Shown: positions 44,691 through 56,940, numbered from the stretch's first letter. The stretch: 64,000 nt of DNA from Dugong dugon (GCA_030035585.1 CM057469.1:116166650-116230649); one strand, 5' to 3'. Notes: generated by a model from the sequence alone, not told the origin. Numbers and translations are program-made.

Positions 44691-46195
44691 AAGGCCCAGA
44701 GAGTTTATTCTCAGAAGCGAACGTTATAGAATTCTACATAACAAAATGGAATATTGCAAATGGCAACCTACTAATGGTAGAAAAATGCATAGTTATTTTG
44801 ATAAAAGTTTCAGAGCAGGGGGAATATTTGAGTATCAGGTTATATTTCTGACATTGTAGTTTGACACGCTGTGTTTACATCTGTGACCGTCGCCTTGTAG
44901 AATTTGAACATGTTAAAATTTGTTCAATTTTCAAATTACATCATCTTTCACAAATATTTTTTTCTAATGCAAGGGATTTAGGATTCTTTCTTCTTTTGAT
45001 AACATTTATCAGCACTCTCTGAGATCACTGATAACCCCTTGGGCTTAAAAGTTCAGGACTGATAGTCACTCAGTGAAAACTAATGAGATCTGTGATCCAA
45101 CAAACTAAGCCCAGCCCTGTGAGGTGTTGATCTGTGTCTCAGTTCTTCCATCTCAGACTTCTATGGGTGAGTACAGCAAGGAGACAAGGGTCAGAGAGTA
45201 GGAACAAACAGCATGGAGCAGGTCATAAAAGAGGTTCAGGGTGGGAACAGGTCATGGAGCTGTCATCAATTCCTGTTCAAAATAAGATACTTTTTCTTTG
45301 TCGAATTCCTGCCTCTAAAAAGGTGCATAAGAGCTGTTGAACCCTAGGACAGGAATTCAACCATGATGGATGAATGTCCCTGTAAAATCATAAAGGGACG
45401 ATATGAACAGTAAAGTTGACTCTGACGCCGATCTTCCAGAAGTCTCTTTTGACCCTTTAAATCTACTTTTAAGAGGAACATTTTCGGTTGATTTAATGAG
45501 ACAGTTAAAACTTAATTAGTTATCAAATAATTACCTAACGGATCTTTTTTGAGATATATGGTTGAGCCACAGCTCTAGCCACAATGCAATTAATTTTGAA
45601 TTTTATAAGCCATATGAATCAGCTAAGGTGGGGAGTCAATATTTAGACGCTGCAATGACACCAAGACCTAAAGCAGGTTAATTGAGTGGCAATTACTAAG
45701 AAGAGTGTTAATTACCATACTAGTCTTATATTATGCAAATGAAATTACATTTCAATTAACACTTAAGAAATCAAACAATTTCAAATGCATGGGCAATAAT
45801 AGCAATCTGCCTATTTCACAGAAGCCGAAGAAATATCTCCTAAGTGAGGAATTTTGATCTTGTCCTCGATTCAATAAGATTGTGGTCAATTTCTCATTTC
45901 TGTGCATAAATGTAGAAGTGCTGCTCACATTCTTAGAGTTCACATTTGCCATACCAAAGGTAATTTATAAAATTATATGCTAGAGTTATATGTGAGAGAA
46001 GAAACTCATCGTTCATCTAGTTCAGTTCTGCCCCTCAATCTGGGAGGAAACCAGTACTAAGAAAGTATGAACGAATGATTAAGTTCAAACAGCTCATTAG
46101 GGACAAAGCTGGGTCAAGATTCCAGGGTCCTGACAACAGGATACTTTCTACTATATGAAAGCCAAGAGCAAAACCTTACTTCCTTCAATGGAAGA
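44691..46195. other. No gene seen; contains CNE-like block 45470-45790
   Basis: No repeat family recognised. The block at 45470-45790 is dense in homeodomain-type ATTA sites and has an exact ATGCAAAT octamer (45733-45740). See the observation. Confidence 0.4.
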
Positions 46196-46665
46196 GTATA
46201 CATTTTAAGAGCCTGGCATTTGGAGTCAGACCAACCTGGGTTAGAGCCCAGGGTCTTTCTCTTATTAGCTGTGTGAGTTTGGGCAAGTTACTTAACCTCT
46301 CTAGGCTTACATTTTCGGATCTGTAAAATAAGAAAATAGTACACACCTCACAGTTTTGTTGGGAATATTAATTCAGGAAACAAAAAGAAAAAAAACTCTA
46401 CAGAGTTTGGCGTAAGGACTAGCACAAAGTAAAACCAAAACAACATTGCCGTGGAGTCAATTCTGACTCACAATGACCCTATAGGATAGAGTATAACTGC
46501 CCCATAGGGTTTCCAAGGCTATCATCATTACACAAGCAGTCTGACACATCTTTCTTCTGCAGAATCACTGGTAGGTTCGAACCGCCGACCTTCCAGTTAG
46601 CAGCTGAGTGCTTAACCACTGAGCAATACCGCTACCTAATAATTAGCTGTTGCTATTAGCACTGG
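46196..46665 (+). mobile_element. MIR SINE, interrupted by AfroSINE near its end
   Basis: GAGCCTGGCATTTGGAGTCA, CTTATTAGCTGTGTGAGTTT, GGGCAAGTTACTTAACCTCT, TGTAAAATAAGAAAATAGTA, GACTAGCACAAAGTAAA, then the SINE, then TAATAATTAGCTGTTGCTAT, which fits the MIR terminus. Confidence 0.85.
46433..46636 (-). mobile_element. AfroSINE, long form
   Basis: Plus strand: TTGCCGTGGAGTCAATTCTG, ACCCTATAGGATAGAGTATA, GGTTTCCAAGGCTATCATCA (long-form centre), CACATCTTTCTTCTGCAGAA, GGTTCGAACCGCCGACCTTC, AGTGCTTAACCACTGAGCAA. Confidence 0.9.
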
Positions 46666-47726
46666 TTTTACAAGAAAATAAATTAGTATAATTTGAGGGG
46701 TGCAGGAAAGCAATTTCTTTCCCTCCTAAGAAGTCACACTGCTTAAAATCCTCTCATTGAAAGTTCTTTATTTTTTTAATCATTAAATGCAAACAGCACT
46801 GGAGGCAATAACACTTTGTCATTTTCAGCTAACACCTTAGCAGGAATTAGGGTTCTAACAGTAACTACAGACTTCACAGATGGAATGCATGCGTGATTTA
46901 TGGTAAAGAGAAATGGGGCAGAGTGTTGTTGGAAAGGGAAATAGAGGACACAAAGCAAATGTGGCTGTCATTTTATCATTTTGGCCAGAGTGTCTCACCG
47001 GGAAAATCTAAGGGGAAAGCTTGCCTCTAGGGTATAAACCATGGACAAAGAAATTATTGGTTTTGGTGGTGTTGTTTTCAAGCTGTATAAATATACACAA
47101 AGATAAATAGTGATTTTGGTTATTCGGACCATTATAATTACTTGGTTAACACCATCCACAGTTGAGGAAAAAGGAATTGGGTTGGTCATGCTTCTGTTTT
47201 AGCCTGAATTATCAGTATAAATACAGTTTGCACTGTTGGCAGTGGCCTGATGCATTATGAAGAACTCTGCCCATGAGTGAAAGTGACAGAGGAGAAATGA
47301 GCAGCTGGGGCTTTGCTGTGTTTTCTCTGCCCAACCATTTTAAAATCTTGTAAAAACCATGACTTACATGATTGTACCAATGGATCCAGTTCAAGAAAGG
47401 AAACAGAGGAGTTGCGCCAGAACCCCTTAAAGACAGCAATACATTTTTAACAATGTACATATACTACATTTTCATTTGGTATTTATAGTGCTGGATGCCA
47501 AATCAAACTGGAAGTTTAAATGCGCTGTTAATAAGAATTCAGTATTGGTTGCTTTCCTCACTCTAGCCTCCTTTTCGAGCTTCCTTCAAATTCCACATCA
47601 TACCACCAGTTATTCTAAGAGTAATTCTTCAAGTACGTGCCTCATGCCAACTTCTTTTCTGGAAGTATGCTGTAACAGATACTCTGAACAACCTTCCTGA
47701 CTGAAACAACTAAAACATGGTGGCAG
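46666..47726. other. No gene seen
   Basis: Ordinary intergenic sequence without recognised repeat or coding signal. Confidence 0.4.
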
Positions 47727-48298
47727 CAAACAGATTCTAAAATGACGCCTAATTCTCCCTGCCTCCCTGGTACTCATACCCTAGGTAACCTCCTCTCCTT
47801 CAGTGTAGGAAGGACCTACGACTTGCTTCTAAGGTAAAGAATGCAACAAACATGACAGGATGTCTCTTACATGATTATGTTACATAAGATTGTAACATCA
47901 GTTTTGCTAGGAGACTCTCTCCCTTGGTGACTTTGGTAAGATAAGTGGCCATGTTGGAGAGGTCTATGTGGAAAGGAACCGAGGGTAACTTTTAGCCAAC
48001 TGAGGAAGTGAAGGCAGCCAACAGTCAACACAGAACTGAGAGCCTCATTCCAATAGTGCTAAAGAACTTGAATCCAGTCAGTAATAACCACATGAGCTTG
48101 GAATAAGATTCATCCTCAGCTGAGTCAGGTAAGAACCCAGCCTTGGTTGACACCTCGACTAGAGCCTTAGAAAGAATCCAGCAAAGAAGGACCTAGAACT
48201 ATGACCCACAGAAACTGTGAGATAATAAATGTATGTGGTTTTAAGCCATTAAGTGTGTGGTAATATTGTTATACTGCAACAGATACACTGTAACAATA
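47727..48298 (+). mobile_element. Old mammalian LTR-like repeat
   Basis: Same family as 29704-30595. AGCAAACAGATTCTAAAATG at the start, GACTTGCTTCTAAGGTAAAG, GGCCATGTTGGAGAGGTCTA, and an end with CACAGAAACTGTGAGATAAT, AAATGTATGTGGTTTTAAGC and GGTAATATTGTTATACTGCA. AATAAA at 48224 is the poly(A) signal. Confidence 0.65.
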
Positions 48299-48889
48299 CA
48301 GATTATTGAGTAATTATTTTTAAAATCATATTTTCAAATGTATGGTTGAGCTGCCACAAGTTTAAAGAACCCAAAGATCAAAAACAAAGTGGAATGAGGA
48401 AGCTTAGGACATAAATTAGCCTTAAAGCCAGATTTCACCCTGAGGGTTTACTTCATACCCTGGATATGCTGAATTTCATTTTGTTTGTGGCATGAGGCAC
48501 TGAGAGAAAAATCATAATAATCAAGTCAAGGGCTTTGCTACATAAGAAAATAAAATGACACTCTTTAAAAAAGATAAGAGTACAAAGAGTTGCACGTGTT
48601 ATGTAAGGGTGAATAAGAAATTAAATATAACAAACAGAAAGGTACGATAAATAAATTTATTTTAAAAAAATTTCTTTTCTTACACATGGCACTGAGTGGA
48701 AAGAAAAACAAATAATCTCTCCCAAGAATTCATGGGTTTTGGGTCCAAATTTATCTTATTTTGTTTAGTCTGAAAGATTTCAAGTGGTGGCTTTAGTTTA
48801 AAATAGTCTATTTAGGTAGCAGGAGATTAGCATAAGTAAACATTAATCCGATTAAGTGGAAATAAACTTGAACCCAGGCATTGAAGAAT
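48299..48889. other. No gene seen
   Basis: AT-rich, nothing recognised. Confidence 0.4.
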
Positions 48890-49329
48890 TCCAACAGGTA
48901 AAATTCTAAGGAAAATGAACAGTTCACGGCTCAAAAAAAATAAAATAAAATTATAAAAGTCCACAATGAAACAAGACACAGTGAGGGAGAATCAGCAAAA
49001 ACAATAGCAGTACAAACATAAATACAAAATTCTCAGATATAAAGACTGTCAGTTATAGAATATTAAATAGCAAGGTTTAATATGTTTTTAAAAAGACAGT
49101 ATCAAAACAAGAATGAAAACAGGTCATTGGAAACCATAAATAAACATGCAGATTTGAGAAACAAAACAGAATTGCTAGAATTAAAGCATAGTAGACAAAT
49201 TAGATAAAGAGGGAATTAGTGACTAGGAAATTGGTCTGAAGAAATATCCAGAATACAACATGTCGGGATAGCAACTTACAGAAAGAGTGAGGTCTAATGT
49301 AGAGGAAAGAAAATAAGCTTCTGTTAAAG

Positions 49330-49490
49330 GTAATGGGAAAATCTGGAAATGGATAGTGGAGATGGCCGCACAACATGATGAATGTAATTAATGTCACTGG
49401 GTTGTACATGTGAAAACATGTTGAAATGGCAAAACGTTAATTCTAGACATATATCTATATTCAGTACAATAAAAATAAATAAAAATCAAA
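49330..49490 (+). mobile_element. L1M 3' end fragment inside the L1M relic
   Basis: GAAATGGATAGTGGAGATGG, CACAACATGATGAATGTAAT, TCACTGGGTTGTACATGTGA, GAAATGGCAAAACGTTAATT, then AATAAAAATAAATAAAAATC. This is the well-known terminal sequence of L1M elements with an A-rich tail. Confidence 0.75.
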
Positions 49491-49509
49491 TATTAATGAA
49501 ATAAAAATT

Positions 49510-52030
49510 AAATTACAATAGAAAGGATCAGTAAATCCAAAAGTAGCATACTTGAAAAAAGATAAGAAACTTAACTAAATTCTTTGTTAAAACCGATCAA
49601 GAGAAAATAGTGGCACAAGTAAATAATAATAAGAAAACACATAATTATAGGTGTTGCTACTGCTGAACAGTCAACTAAAGGACAATAGGAATAACTTCTG
49701 ATGGCAATAAATCTGAAAAATTAAATAAAATTAAAAAATTATCAGATACATAAAACATCAAAATTGACTTCAGAAGACATTTAAAATTAAATAGCCCTTT
49801 GACCATTAAAAAGTTTGTAATAGTATTTAAAATATTTCCCCCAAAAAATACAGGCCCAGATGGCTTTAAAAATAAGTTCTACCAAACGTTTAAAGAACCT
49901 ATAACTTTAATTTATCCAAATTTTTCCATGGGATAGATAAGCAAGAAAGACTCCTGAACTCATTTTATGAGACTAGAATAATTTTCATACCAAAAATAGA
50001 ACAAAAGAAAATGCAAGCCAGTCTCGCTCATTAGTAGAATTGCAAAAATCCTAAGGAAAATATTGACGTATTGCAGCAAATACATCATTATCCAAAACCA
50101 AACCCACTGCGGTCAAGTGGATTCCCACTCATACGACCCCATAGAGTTTCCATGGCCATAAATCTGTACAGATGCAGACCACCACATCTTTCTCCCGCGG
50201 AGCCCATGGTAGTCTGAACTGTTCGACCTTTCAGTTAGCTGTCAATTGCTTTAACCACTGTACCACAAGGACTCCTTACATCGTACCCAGTTGGGTTAGT
50301 TTAAACAAGCCAAGGATGATTTAATATCACAAAACTGATTAAGGTAACTCACTACATTAATGGATTAAAGGAGAAGAAATATACGATAATTTCAATTGAT
50401 ATAAAAAAATAAACTTTTTAAAAATAAATTTCAACAACACCTCCTGAAAAAATTCTTGAAAACTGGGTGGAAGAGAACTTCCTTAATCTGATACAGGTTG
50501 TTTACAAAAACAAAGAACCAAACAAAGAAAAAGATCCAAAAATTGTGTAGGCAATGCCAAGCATTACTTCGAATCACCATTATATTCAATGTTGAAACTA
50601 ATGCAGTAAGTGAGAAAAACAAAGAAAAGAAAGATCTTTAAAAAGGCAAGCAAATCAGTCACTGTCGAAAGGTGATTGTTTACATGGAAAGCCAAAACGA
50701 ATCTGGAGATAATTTTTGCAAGTTTATAAGTGAATTTTGTCAAGTTGCTACATTCACGGCCAATATATAAAAAAATTATTTCATTTCTATAAAACTGCAA
50801 CAGTGTGTTATATATAAAACATAGAAATAGATTGAAAAAATATGCCAATCTTTTGCTGAAAAAAATATAAAACTTAAATGAAAATATTAAAGAAGACTTA
50901 AATGGCAGACATACGATAAAGTCCTTGTATAGAAAGTCTAAACATAATGATGTAAATTCTCTATCACATGATATACAGAATCAATGAAATTCCAATCAAA
51001 ACACCAATAGAGTTTCAACAAGTTGAATCTAATGTGGTATTGTTGCAGATAAGGCAAAAGATTGCTGGAACAGAATAGAGTTTCAAAACAAATTTGACAT
51101 GTTTGGAAACTAGATTTAAACTAAGAAAGCATTCTAGGTTAATGAACATAAGATGAACTCTTAAAGGTGTGTTATTATTTGTAATTCATATGTAAAAAAA
51201 ACATGAAATTGCACTCCTACGGTGCACCGTGCACAAAATAAATTTCAGATGAATTAGAAACTATAAAACATTTTGAAGTATATTTTAGTTTTAGAGTATG
51301 TGTTATCAACACCAGCAAGAGAGATTTCTGAAACAATACACCAGAAGTTCAGACCATGAAGGAAATTATTGATAAATGCAGCTAGAGTAAAACTAAGAAC
51401 CTTGTTCATATAAAAACAGATAAAAGAGCCAAAATGCAGGAAGAAAGTATTTACAATAGATATAACTGAATATATAAAGAACATCTAGGAATAGGTGTAC
51501 ATATGTACATAAAACAGGAGAAAAAAAGAGACTAAGCTTTTCACAAAAAAAAGGAAATACATATGGCCTATAAACATATGAAAAACTGTTCAACCTTATT
51601 TTTTAAAAAATCAGTCATACCTAATAAACACCACAATGAGATTTCATTTTAAACCCACCAGACTGACAAAAATTAAAAAATCAACAACTAAAGTGCGGGC
51701 AAAGATGTAGATGAATGAGAAAACTCGCCCACTACTGATAAATGTACAAATTACTGCATCCATTTTAGGAATCATTTTGAGATTACCAGCTTAATTTGAA
51801 CATGTGCATATTTTAAGACCCAGTTATTCCACTTATATTTATATACCATAGAAAACATCTATCATATACCTATCAGGTGACATGTATAAGAATATCCATA
51901 ACGGAAGAGTCAGAAGTACAAAAAATCTTGAAATTATTCAAATTACTATAAACAGTAGAATGAATGAATAACCATATATTTGTTCAATGGAATATTATAT
52001 AGCACTTTAAATGAATTGACTGCTATACAT
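49510..52030 (+). pseudogene. L1M ORF2 relic
   Basis: Translation in shifting frames shows GPDGFKNKFYQTFKE near 49855, then NSFYETRIIF near 49960. After the SINE, HYINGLKEKKYTIISIDIKK-like sequence lies near 50350 and PEKILENWVEENFL near 50440. The end of the domain reads TIEYYIAL-like near 51985. There are many stops and indels. No motif is complete. Confidence 0.7.
50093..50275 (-). mobile_element. AfroSINE, long form
   Basis: Plus strand: CCCACTGCGGTCAAGTGGAT, CATGGCCATAAATCTGTACA, CCACATCTTTCTCCCGCGGA, CTTTAACCACTGTACCACAA. Flanking TACATCATTA (50081) and TACATCGTA (50278) look like a target duplication. Confidence 0.88.
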
Positions 52031-52350
52031 GCATGAACCTGTTTAAAAGTAAAAAGTATGTTCATAAATATATTTTAAACAATGTTGAGCAAAAGAAGCA
52101 TTATCTTGGGATAATAAATATAGTAAGAGGTTTTAAAACAAACAAAACTAAACAAAAACCAAACAATATATTGTTTAGGAATACCTGCATAGGTGCAAAA
52201 ACCTGTAAAATGTAGCAAGAAAATGGCTAACACAAATTCACGAGTGTTGTTAACCCTAGAAGATGGGGTGCAAGAGGTACGCAGGAAGGACTAAATCGCT
52301 TAATCTGCGCAGTTAGAACCAAATGGTCAATTTATAATTATTCTTTAAAC

Positions 52351-53393
52351 TATCAAGCATTTTGCAGTCTCTTTCCAAAGTTCAATCAGTTTTATAATTT
52401 TTAAAAAGTTGCTCTAAAGTTGCATCTACTACCACTTGGAAGCAGTTCTGCTCTTCCTCTCCTGCTCCAGACTCTTGGGTTGTGTTGTTTGCTTCTATGC
52501 ACTAAGCTCTCTGGGAAAGTACGAGGAGGAAAAGCCATGCGGTGATCCCAGATGCTACAATGGGTACCTGTCTCTGGGCACTGCTGCCATCTCCAAGGCT
52601 GCTTTTGATGTGCTGAGGTGGACAAGCACCAAAGCTGCCCTATAGACTCTGGAATCTTCCTCACCCCACAGCATTGACGTGCAATAAACAAAGGTCAGAG
52701 AATGTCCCCCCAACCCCCAGTTAGTTAGTCTCCACATCTCTGGACATCCAACACTGTGGTCTGGCCAGAGGCCCCATTGAGTTTTAGTGAAAATAACTCC
52801 TCCATTTTGTGCTAACAATATCCCCATCCATGGAGTTCAACCCAGAGTTCATGGGGTGAGCCAGGAGAAATATTTGGGTCCCAAGAACTGAATTTATGCT
52901 GATTCCTCTTGACATTTATTTGAAATATTTGTCCTTAATAGGGCCAAACCTGTCTGCTTCACAATCTTCTTCCTTGGGTTCCATTTTCTTCCCAGGGATT
53001 TCTAGTCTCTTCTGACATGTATGTTCTCCTTCCATCAAAAATAGCAGGGTTTTCTAGATGCTGGAGGACAAGTCTTTTGTTAAAAATGGAATACATGCAA
53101 AATATCTTGGTTCATTATTATAGAAAATAGTGCATCAAAAAGGTTCCAAACTTCAAAGAATAGGGAACTAGTGAAACTAACTATGGTTTAAGAAAATAAG
53201 AATTGCCTCAACAGCACTGGATTTCGGGTTTATATTCAGATAATAGAATTCCTCACATTAAGTATTATGTAGGAGAATTTATTTAAATTGAAGTATATCA
53301 GTCATATAAATTTAAGTGTAAGTGCAGATTATGCAGTGTGAAATCCTATGTGTGAGGCTATGTGTCTGCCTGCATGTCTGGAAGAACGTACAC
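52351..53393. other. No gene seen
   Basis: 52440-52690 is GC-richer than its surroundings, has a 69-residue open frame without an ATG and is followed by AATAAA at 52683. No family match was recognised. Confidence 0.35.
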
Positions 53394-53913
53394 TGTCATG
53401 AACTGAATTGTATCCTGCAAAAATGTGTGCCAACTTGGTTAAGCCATGATTCCCAGTATTGTGTGATTGTCCACCATTTTGTCATCTGACGTGATTTTCC
53501 TAGGTGTTGTAAATCCTACCACTATGATGTTAATGAGGCATGATTAGTGGCAGTTATGTTAATGAGGCAGGATTCAATCTACAAGATTAGGTTGTATCCT
53601 GAGTCAATCTCTCTTGAGATACAAAAGGGAGACTTGAGCAGAGAAACAGGAGGACCTCATAACACCAAGAAAGCAGTGCCAGGAGCAGAGCACATCCTTT
53701 GGACCCAGGGTCCCTGCACGGAGAAGCTCCTAGTCCAGGGGAAGATTGATAATAAGGACCTTCCTCCAGAGCCGACAGAGAGAGAAAGACTTCCCCTGGA
53801 GCTGACGCCCTAAATTTGGACTTCTAGCCTACCAGACTTTGAGACAATAAACTTCTGTTTGTTGAAGCCATCCGCTTGCGACATTTCTGTTACTGCACTA
53901 GATAACTAAGACA
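53394..53913 (+). mobile_element. Solo LTR, full length (520 bp)
   Basis: Starts TGTCATGAACTGAATTGTAT, contains GGTTAAGCCATGATTCCCAG, GTGTGATTGTCCACCATTTT, ATGTTAATGAGGCATGATTA, GGACCTCATAACACCAAGAA and AATAAACTTCTGTTTGTTGA (poly(A) signal), and ends CTAGATAACTAAGACA. Same family as 15805-16280. The flanking pentamers TACAC and GAATT do not match, so the duplication is lost or the edge is off. The 88-residue open frame inside is not a gene. Confidence 0.85.
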
Positions 53914-53930
53914 GAATTGAAAGATTTTCT

Positions 53931-54233
53931 TGTTGTTGTTAGCTGCCTTCCAGTCAGCCCACAGTTCATGAGGAGCCCATGCACAACGGGATTGTACCAT
54001 TGCAATCCAGTGGGTTTTCTTTGGCTGATTTTCAGAAGTAGGTCACCAGGCCCTTCTTCCTAGTCCACGTTAGTCTGGAAGCTCTGCTGAAAAATGTTCA
54101 GCATCATAGCAACATGTAAGCCTTCCACTGACTGAGGAGTGGTGACTGTACTCAAGGTACAATGGCCAGAAATCAAACCCAGATCTTCCAAATGGAAGGT
54201 GAGGATTCTGCTACTGAAGTACTACTGTCCTCC
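53931..54233 (-). mobile_element. SINE with tRNA-Gly-like head and RTE-like tail
   Basis: On the minus strand the head (54233-54160) reads TTCAGTAGCAGAATCCTCAC, 16 of 20 bases identical to the D-arm to anticodon-arm part of tRNA-Gly (TTCAGTGGTAGAATTCTCGC), followed by a B box-like GGGTTTGATTTC. The body (GTTTTCTTTGGCTGATTTTC and TTCCTAGTCCACGTTAGTCT on plus) is unlike the usual AfroSINE. The tail at 53931-53990 (TGTTGTTGTTAGCTGCCTTC, CATGCACAACGGGATT on plus) resembles the RTE end at 58203. Confidence 0.75.
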
Positions 54234-55659
54234 CAGAAAGGTATTGACAGTACTTATTTCTGGGTACGGAGATTATGGATCAGATTTACTTTGAAGTAAA
54301 GAATAAGGTATAATCAGTTATTTTACTTTTAATGTCCCTTTAACCGGTATTATTTTTTAAAGATATTAAAAGTTGACTTGCAATTTCTTTGATCAGATTT
54401 ATGTAGTTGGCTTTAATAAACACATAACAATTGATACTGGTTTATTTAAGTACAGTCCCTGCATTTGTGCATATTTATTGGTAACATAAAAGTTTAAACA
54501 GCCGATCATATTCACCCAGAGGCTTAGAGAAGAACTGATTTTGTAGTTCCTCAATTTAAAAAAAAAAAAAGATGATTTTCAATTATCACAAAACAAAAGA
54601 CAATCCCAGTGAAGGTATTGAGATTAGAATGACAGTCTCACTTTTATTTTCTCTTATTTGAAAAAAGAAAAACAAAGAATAGTTATTCATAGCACAAAAG
54701 TATTTTAATTTATGGTGTTAACACTGATAATCATGTGTCATTGCTATAATCAAAAACATACACATAAAATCACTAGTTTGAAATTAAACAGCTCTCCTGC
54801 ATATCAGCCTTGCCTAAAGAAGACAATACATATTGCTGTTATTGCTTTTCATCCTTTTTCTTCATTTTTCCTACTTTTTTTTGTTTTATTATAGCAAGAT
54901 AATAATCAGGCCAAACACACAAAATGAAAGATTCCATAACAAGAAACACAGTTGCAAACCCACAGCCAATTACATCTCTCTCAGATCCAGCGGAATCAGG
55001 GTGAACTTGAAAAACTTAGGGTTATGCATGGACACGTTTGGGCCATTGTGCAGCCATAGACAGTGAGAAGATAAAATATAAAGAGAGAAAAAGATCAAGA
55101 ATTTTAAAGTTTTGCCCATTGATGTGCATTCAAGTAAACATCTGTATTATGGAATAGTGTATTAGATGTTTGAGCCCAGCAGGTGACACGTGTCCCATGA
55201 TCCACGGGAAGCCCTGCCAGAATTTCCTATTAAGCTGTCAGTCATCACACACTAGATGTCAGAAAGGACGAACCTGCACATTTTGTTTCCTAATATGTCA
55301 TAGCACAAAATCACAGCATATAATGTGCCCCTAACCACAAGTGTCTACTAATCGTAATAAAAAGTCACCAAATTTGTCAATATATAGGAAATCGTATCAG
55401 AGAAACACGGCAATTAGGGAAGTAAAACTGTAACTCTCTATTGACTACAAATATATACGTGTTAAACTATAAATGAATAAAAATAAAGAAATAATACTGT
55501 TCTCATCATCTCCTGAGAGCTACCAATCCCGAACTGAGGTGAATTTAGATATGGGACATAAGCTGTTTACAGTTTCCACTGTTATTAGAAGAGACATTTT
55601 AAAAGAGGATCAAGCAATAAGATGTTCAATTCAAGACATAGTCAGTAGTTATACAGAGA
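54234..55659. other. No gene seen
   Basis: AT-rich intergenic DNA with an A run at 54559-54570 and a pyrimidine-rich piece at 54845-54890. Nothing recognised. Confidence 0.4.
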
Positions 55660-55873
55660 AAAAACAAAACCAAACTCGCTGCCATCAAGTTGATTCCAAC
55701 TCATAGCGACATTATAGAACAGAGCAGAACTGCCCCATAGGGTTTCCAAGGCTGTAAATCTCTAAGGAAGCAGACTGCCTCACTTCTCTCCCGTGGAGCA
55801 GCTGATAGGTTCAAACTGAGCAAAATTTTCGGTTAGAAGCCTAGCACTTAACCACTGCATCACCAAGGCTCCT
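55660..55873 (-). mobile_element. AfroSINE, long form
   Basis: Plus strand: AACCAAACTCGCTGCCATCA, AACTCATAGCGACATTATAG, GGTTTCCAAGGCTGTAAATC, GAAGCAGACTGCCTCACTTC, TAGCACTTAACCACTGCATC, ACCAAGGCTCC. Confidence 0.92.
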
Positions 55874-56027
55874 ATGCAGTGACAGCGTCTTATATTTATT
55901 AAGACACTCAACAAAATCTTTTTGTCAAAAATGGAGACGGTCCCTACCTTCAAGAAGCTTAAAGTCTAGTGGGAAAGGCAGACTTCTTCAAATAAACAGA
56001 TTCAAATCTGCAGTAAGTGTACACCAC

Positions 56028-56231
56028 CAAATCTGTTACGGTCGAGTTCATTCCAACTCATGGCAATTCCATGTGTTTCAGGTGCAACTGTACTCCACAG
56101 AGTTTTCAGTGGTTGACTTTTCAAAAGTAGGTCACCAGGCCTTTCTTCGGAGGCACCTCTGGGTGGCCCTGAACCTCCAACCTTCTAGTTAACAGCTGAG
56201 TGCATTAGTAGTTTGCACCATCCAGTGACTC
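56028..56231 (-). mobile_element. AfroSINE variant with a different centre
   Basis: Plus strand: CGGTCGAGTTCATTCCAACT, CCATGTGTTTCAGGTGCAAC, GTTTTCAGTGGTTGACTTTT, AAAGTAGGTCACCAGGCCTT, TCTTCGGAGGCACCTCTGGG, then the usual head side AACCTCCAACCTTCTAGTTA. The CAGTGG...AGTAGGTCACCAGGCC centre is shared with the tRNA-Gly SINE at 54010-54055, not with the common AfroSINE. Confidence 0.8.
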
Positions 56232-56775
56232 TAATAATTGTATAGCAGGATGGCATTTTTTCTTTCTCCCTTGACCCTTTCTTTGCTGCCACATTCCCAT
56301 TTCCCTCTCCTCTGCAATCATTTATTGACTGTAAGAGGATATATTTGATAGAATAGAAAAAGGATGTAGAGAAAATATTATGGTATAAATAGTGGTCAAT
56401 ATTTGGGAGAAAAACATTGTTTCTCTTTAAATTATTCCATCTGAAGAATCTGGAAGACCCAGTACCTCCCCGTACAATGAAATCAAGGGACTACTGCTGT
56501 CCTTACTCCCTGGGGACAGGAACACGGAGCAGAGCAGGGGTGTATAAAATAAAGTGTTATGGTAGGATGACAGCAGAGGAAGGAAGTCCTTAGAAACTGA
56601 CCTGCGGATACCCGATAGAGGTATGGGGAACCCAATGAACAAAAAGGAATCTTTTTGGACCATCCTCTGATTTCCTTGCAATCACCTAATATAAGGCTTT
56701 TTTTTTTTTTGTTCTAAATCAAGTTCTGAGAGTATACCTAGAAGTATACAAATGTCTTCTCAGAAAGTAAGTAGA

Positions 56776-56940
56776 CAAAAACCAAAAAAACCAAACTCAT
56801 AGCCATCAAGTCAATTCTGTCTCATAGAGACGCTATAGGACAGAGTAGAACTGCCCCATAGGGTTTCCAAGGAGCAGCTGGTGGATTCGAACTGCTGACC
56901 TTTTGGTGAGCAACTGAGGGCTTAACCACCGCACCGCCCA
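56776..56940 (-). mobile_element. AfroSINE, short form
   Basis: Plus strand: ACCAAACTCATAGCCATCAA, GGACAGAGTAGAACTGCCCC, GGTTTCCAAGGAGCAGCTGG, ATTCGAACTGCTGACCTTTT, GGGCTTAACCACCGCACCGC. Low divergence suggests a relatively young copy. Confidence 0.93.

Larger units (their letters stand above)
48890..52350 (+). mobile_element. Ancient L1M LINE relic
   Basis: Strongly diverged L1. The 5' UTR/ORF1-like part lies at 48890-49200 (ATTGAAGAATTCCAACAGGT, ACAGTTCACGGCTC). A separate L1M 3' end is inserted at about 49330-49490. The ORF2 part lies at 49500-52030 and the L1M-type 3' UTR at 52030-52350. An AfroSINE interrupts it at 50093-50275. It is far more decayed than L1-A to L1-C. Confidence 0.75.

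Noticed and set aside
52436-52645. 69-residue open frame followed by AATAAA, possible processed pseudogene
   Set aside because: No ATG, no recognised protein, and no A tail or target duplication after the AATAAA at 52683.
53547-53813. 88-residue open frame
   Set aside because: It lies wholly within the solo LTR at 53394-53913, which has no coding role.
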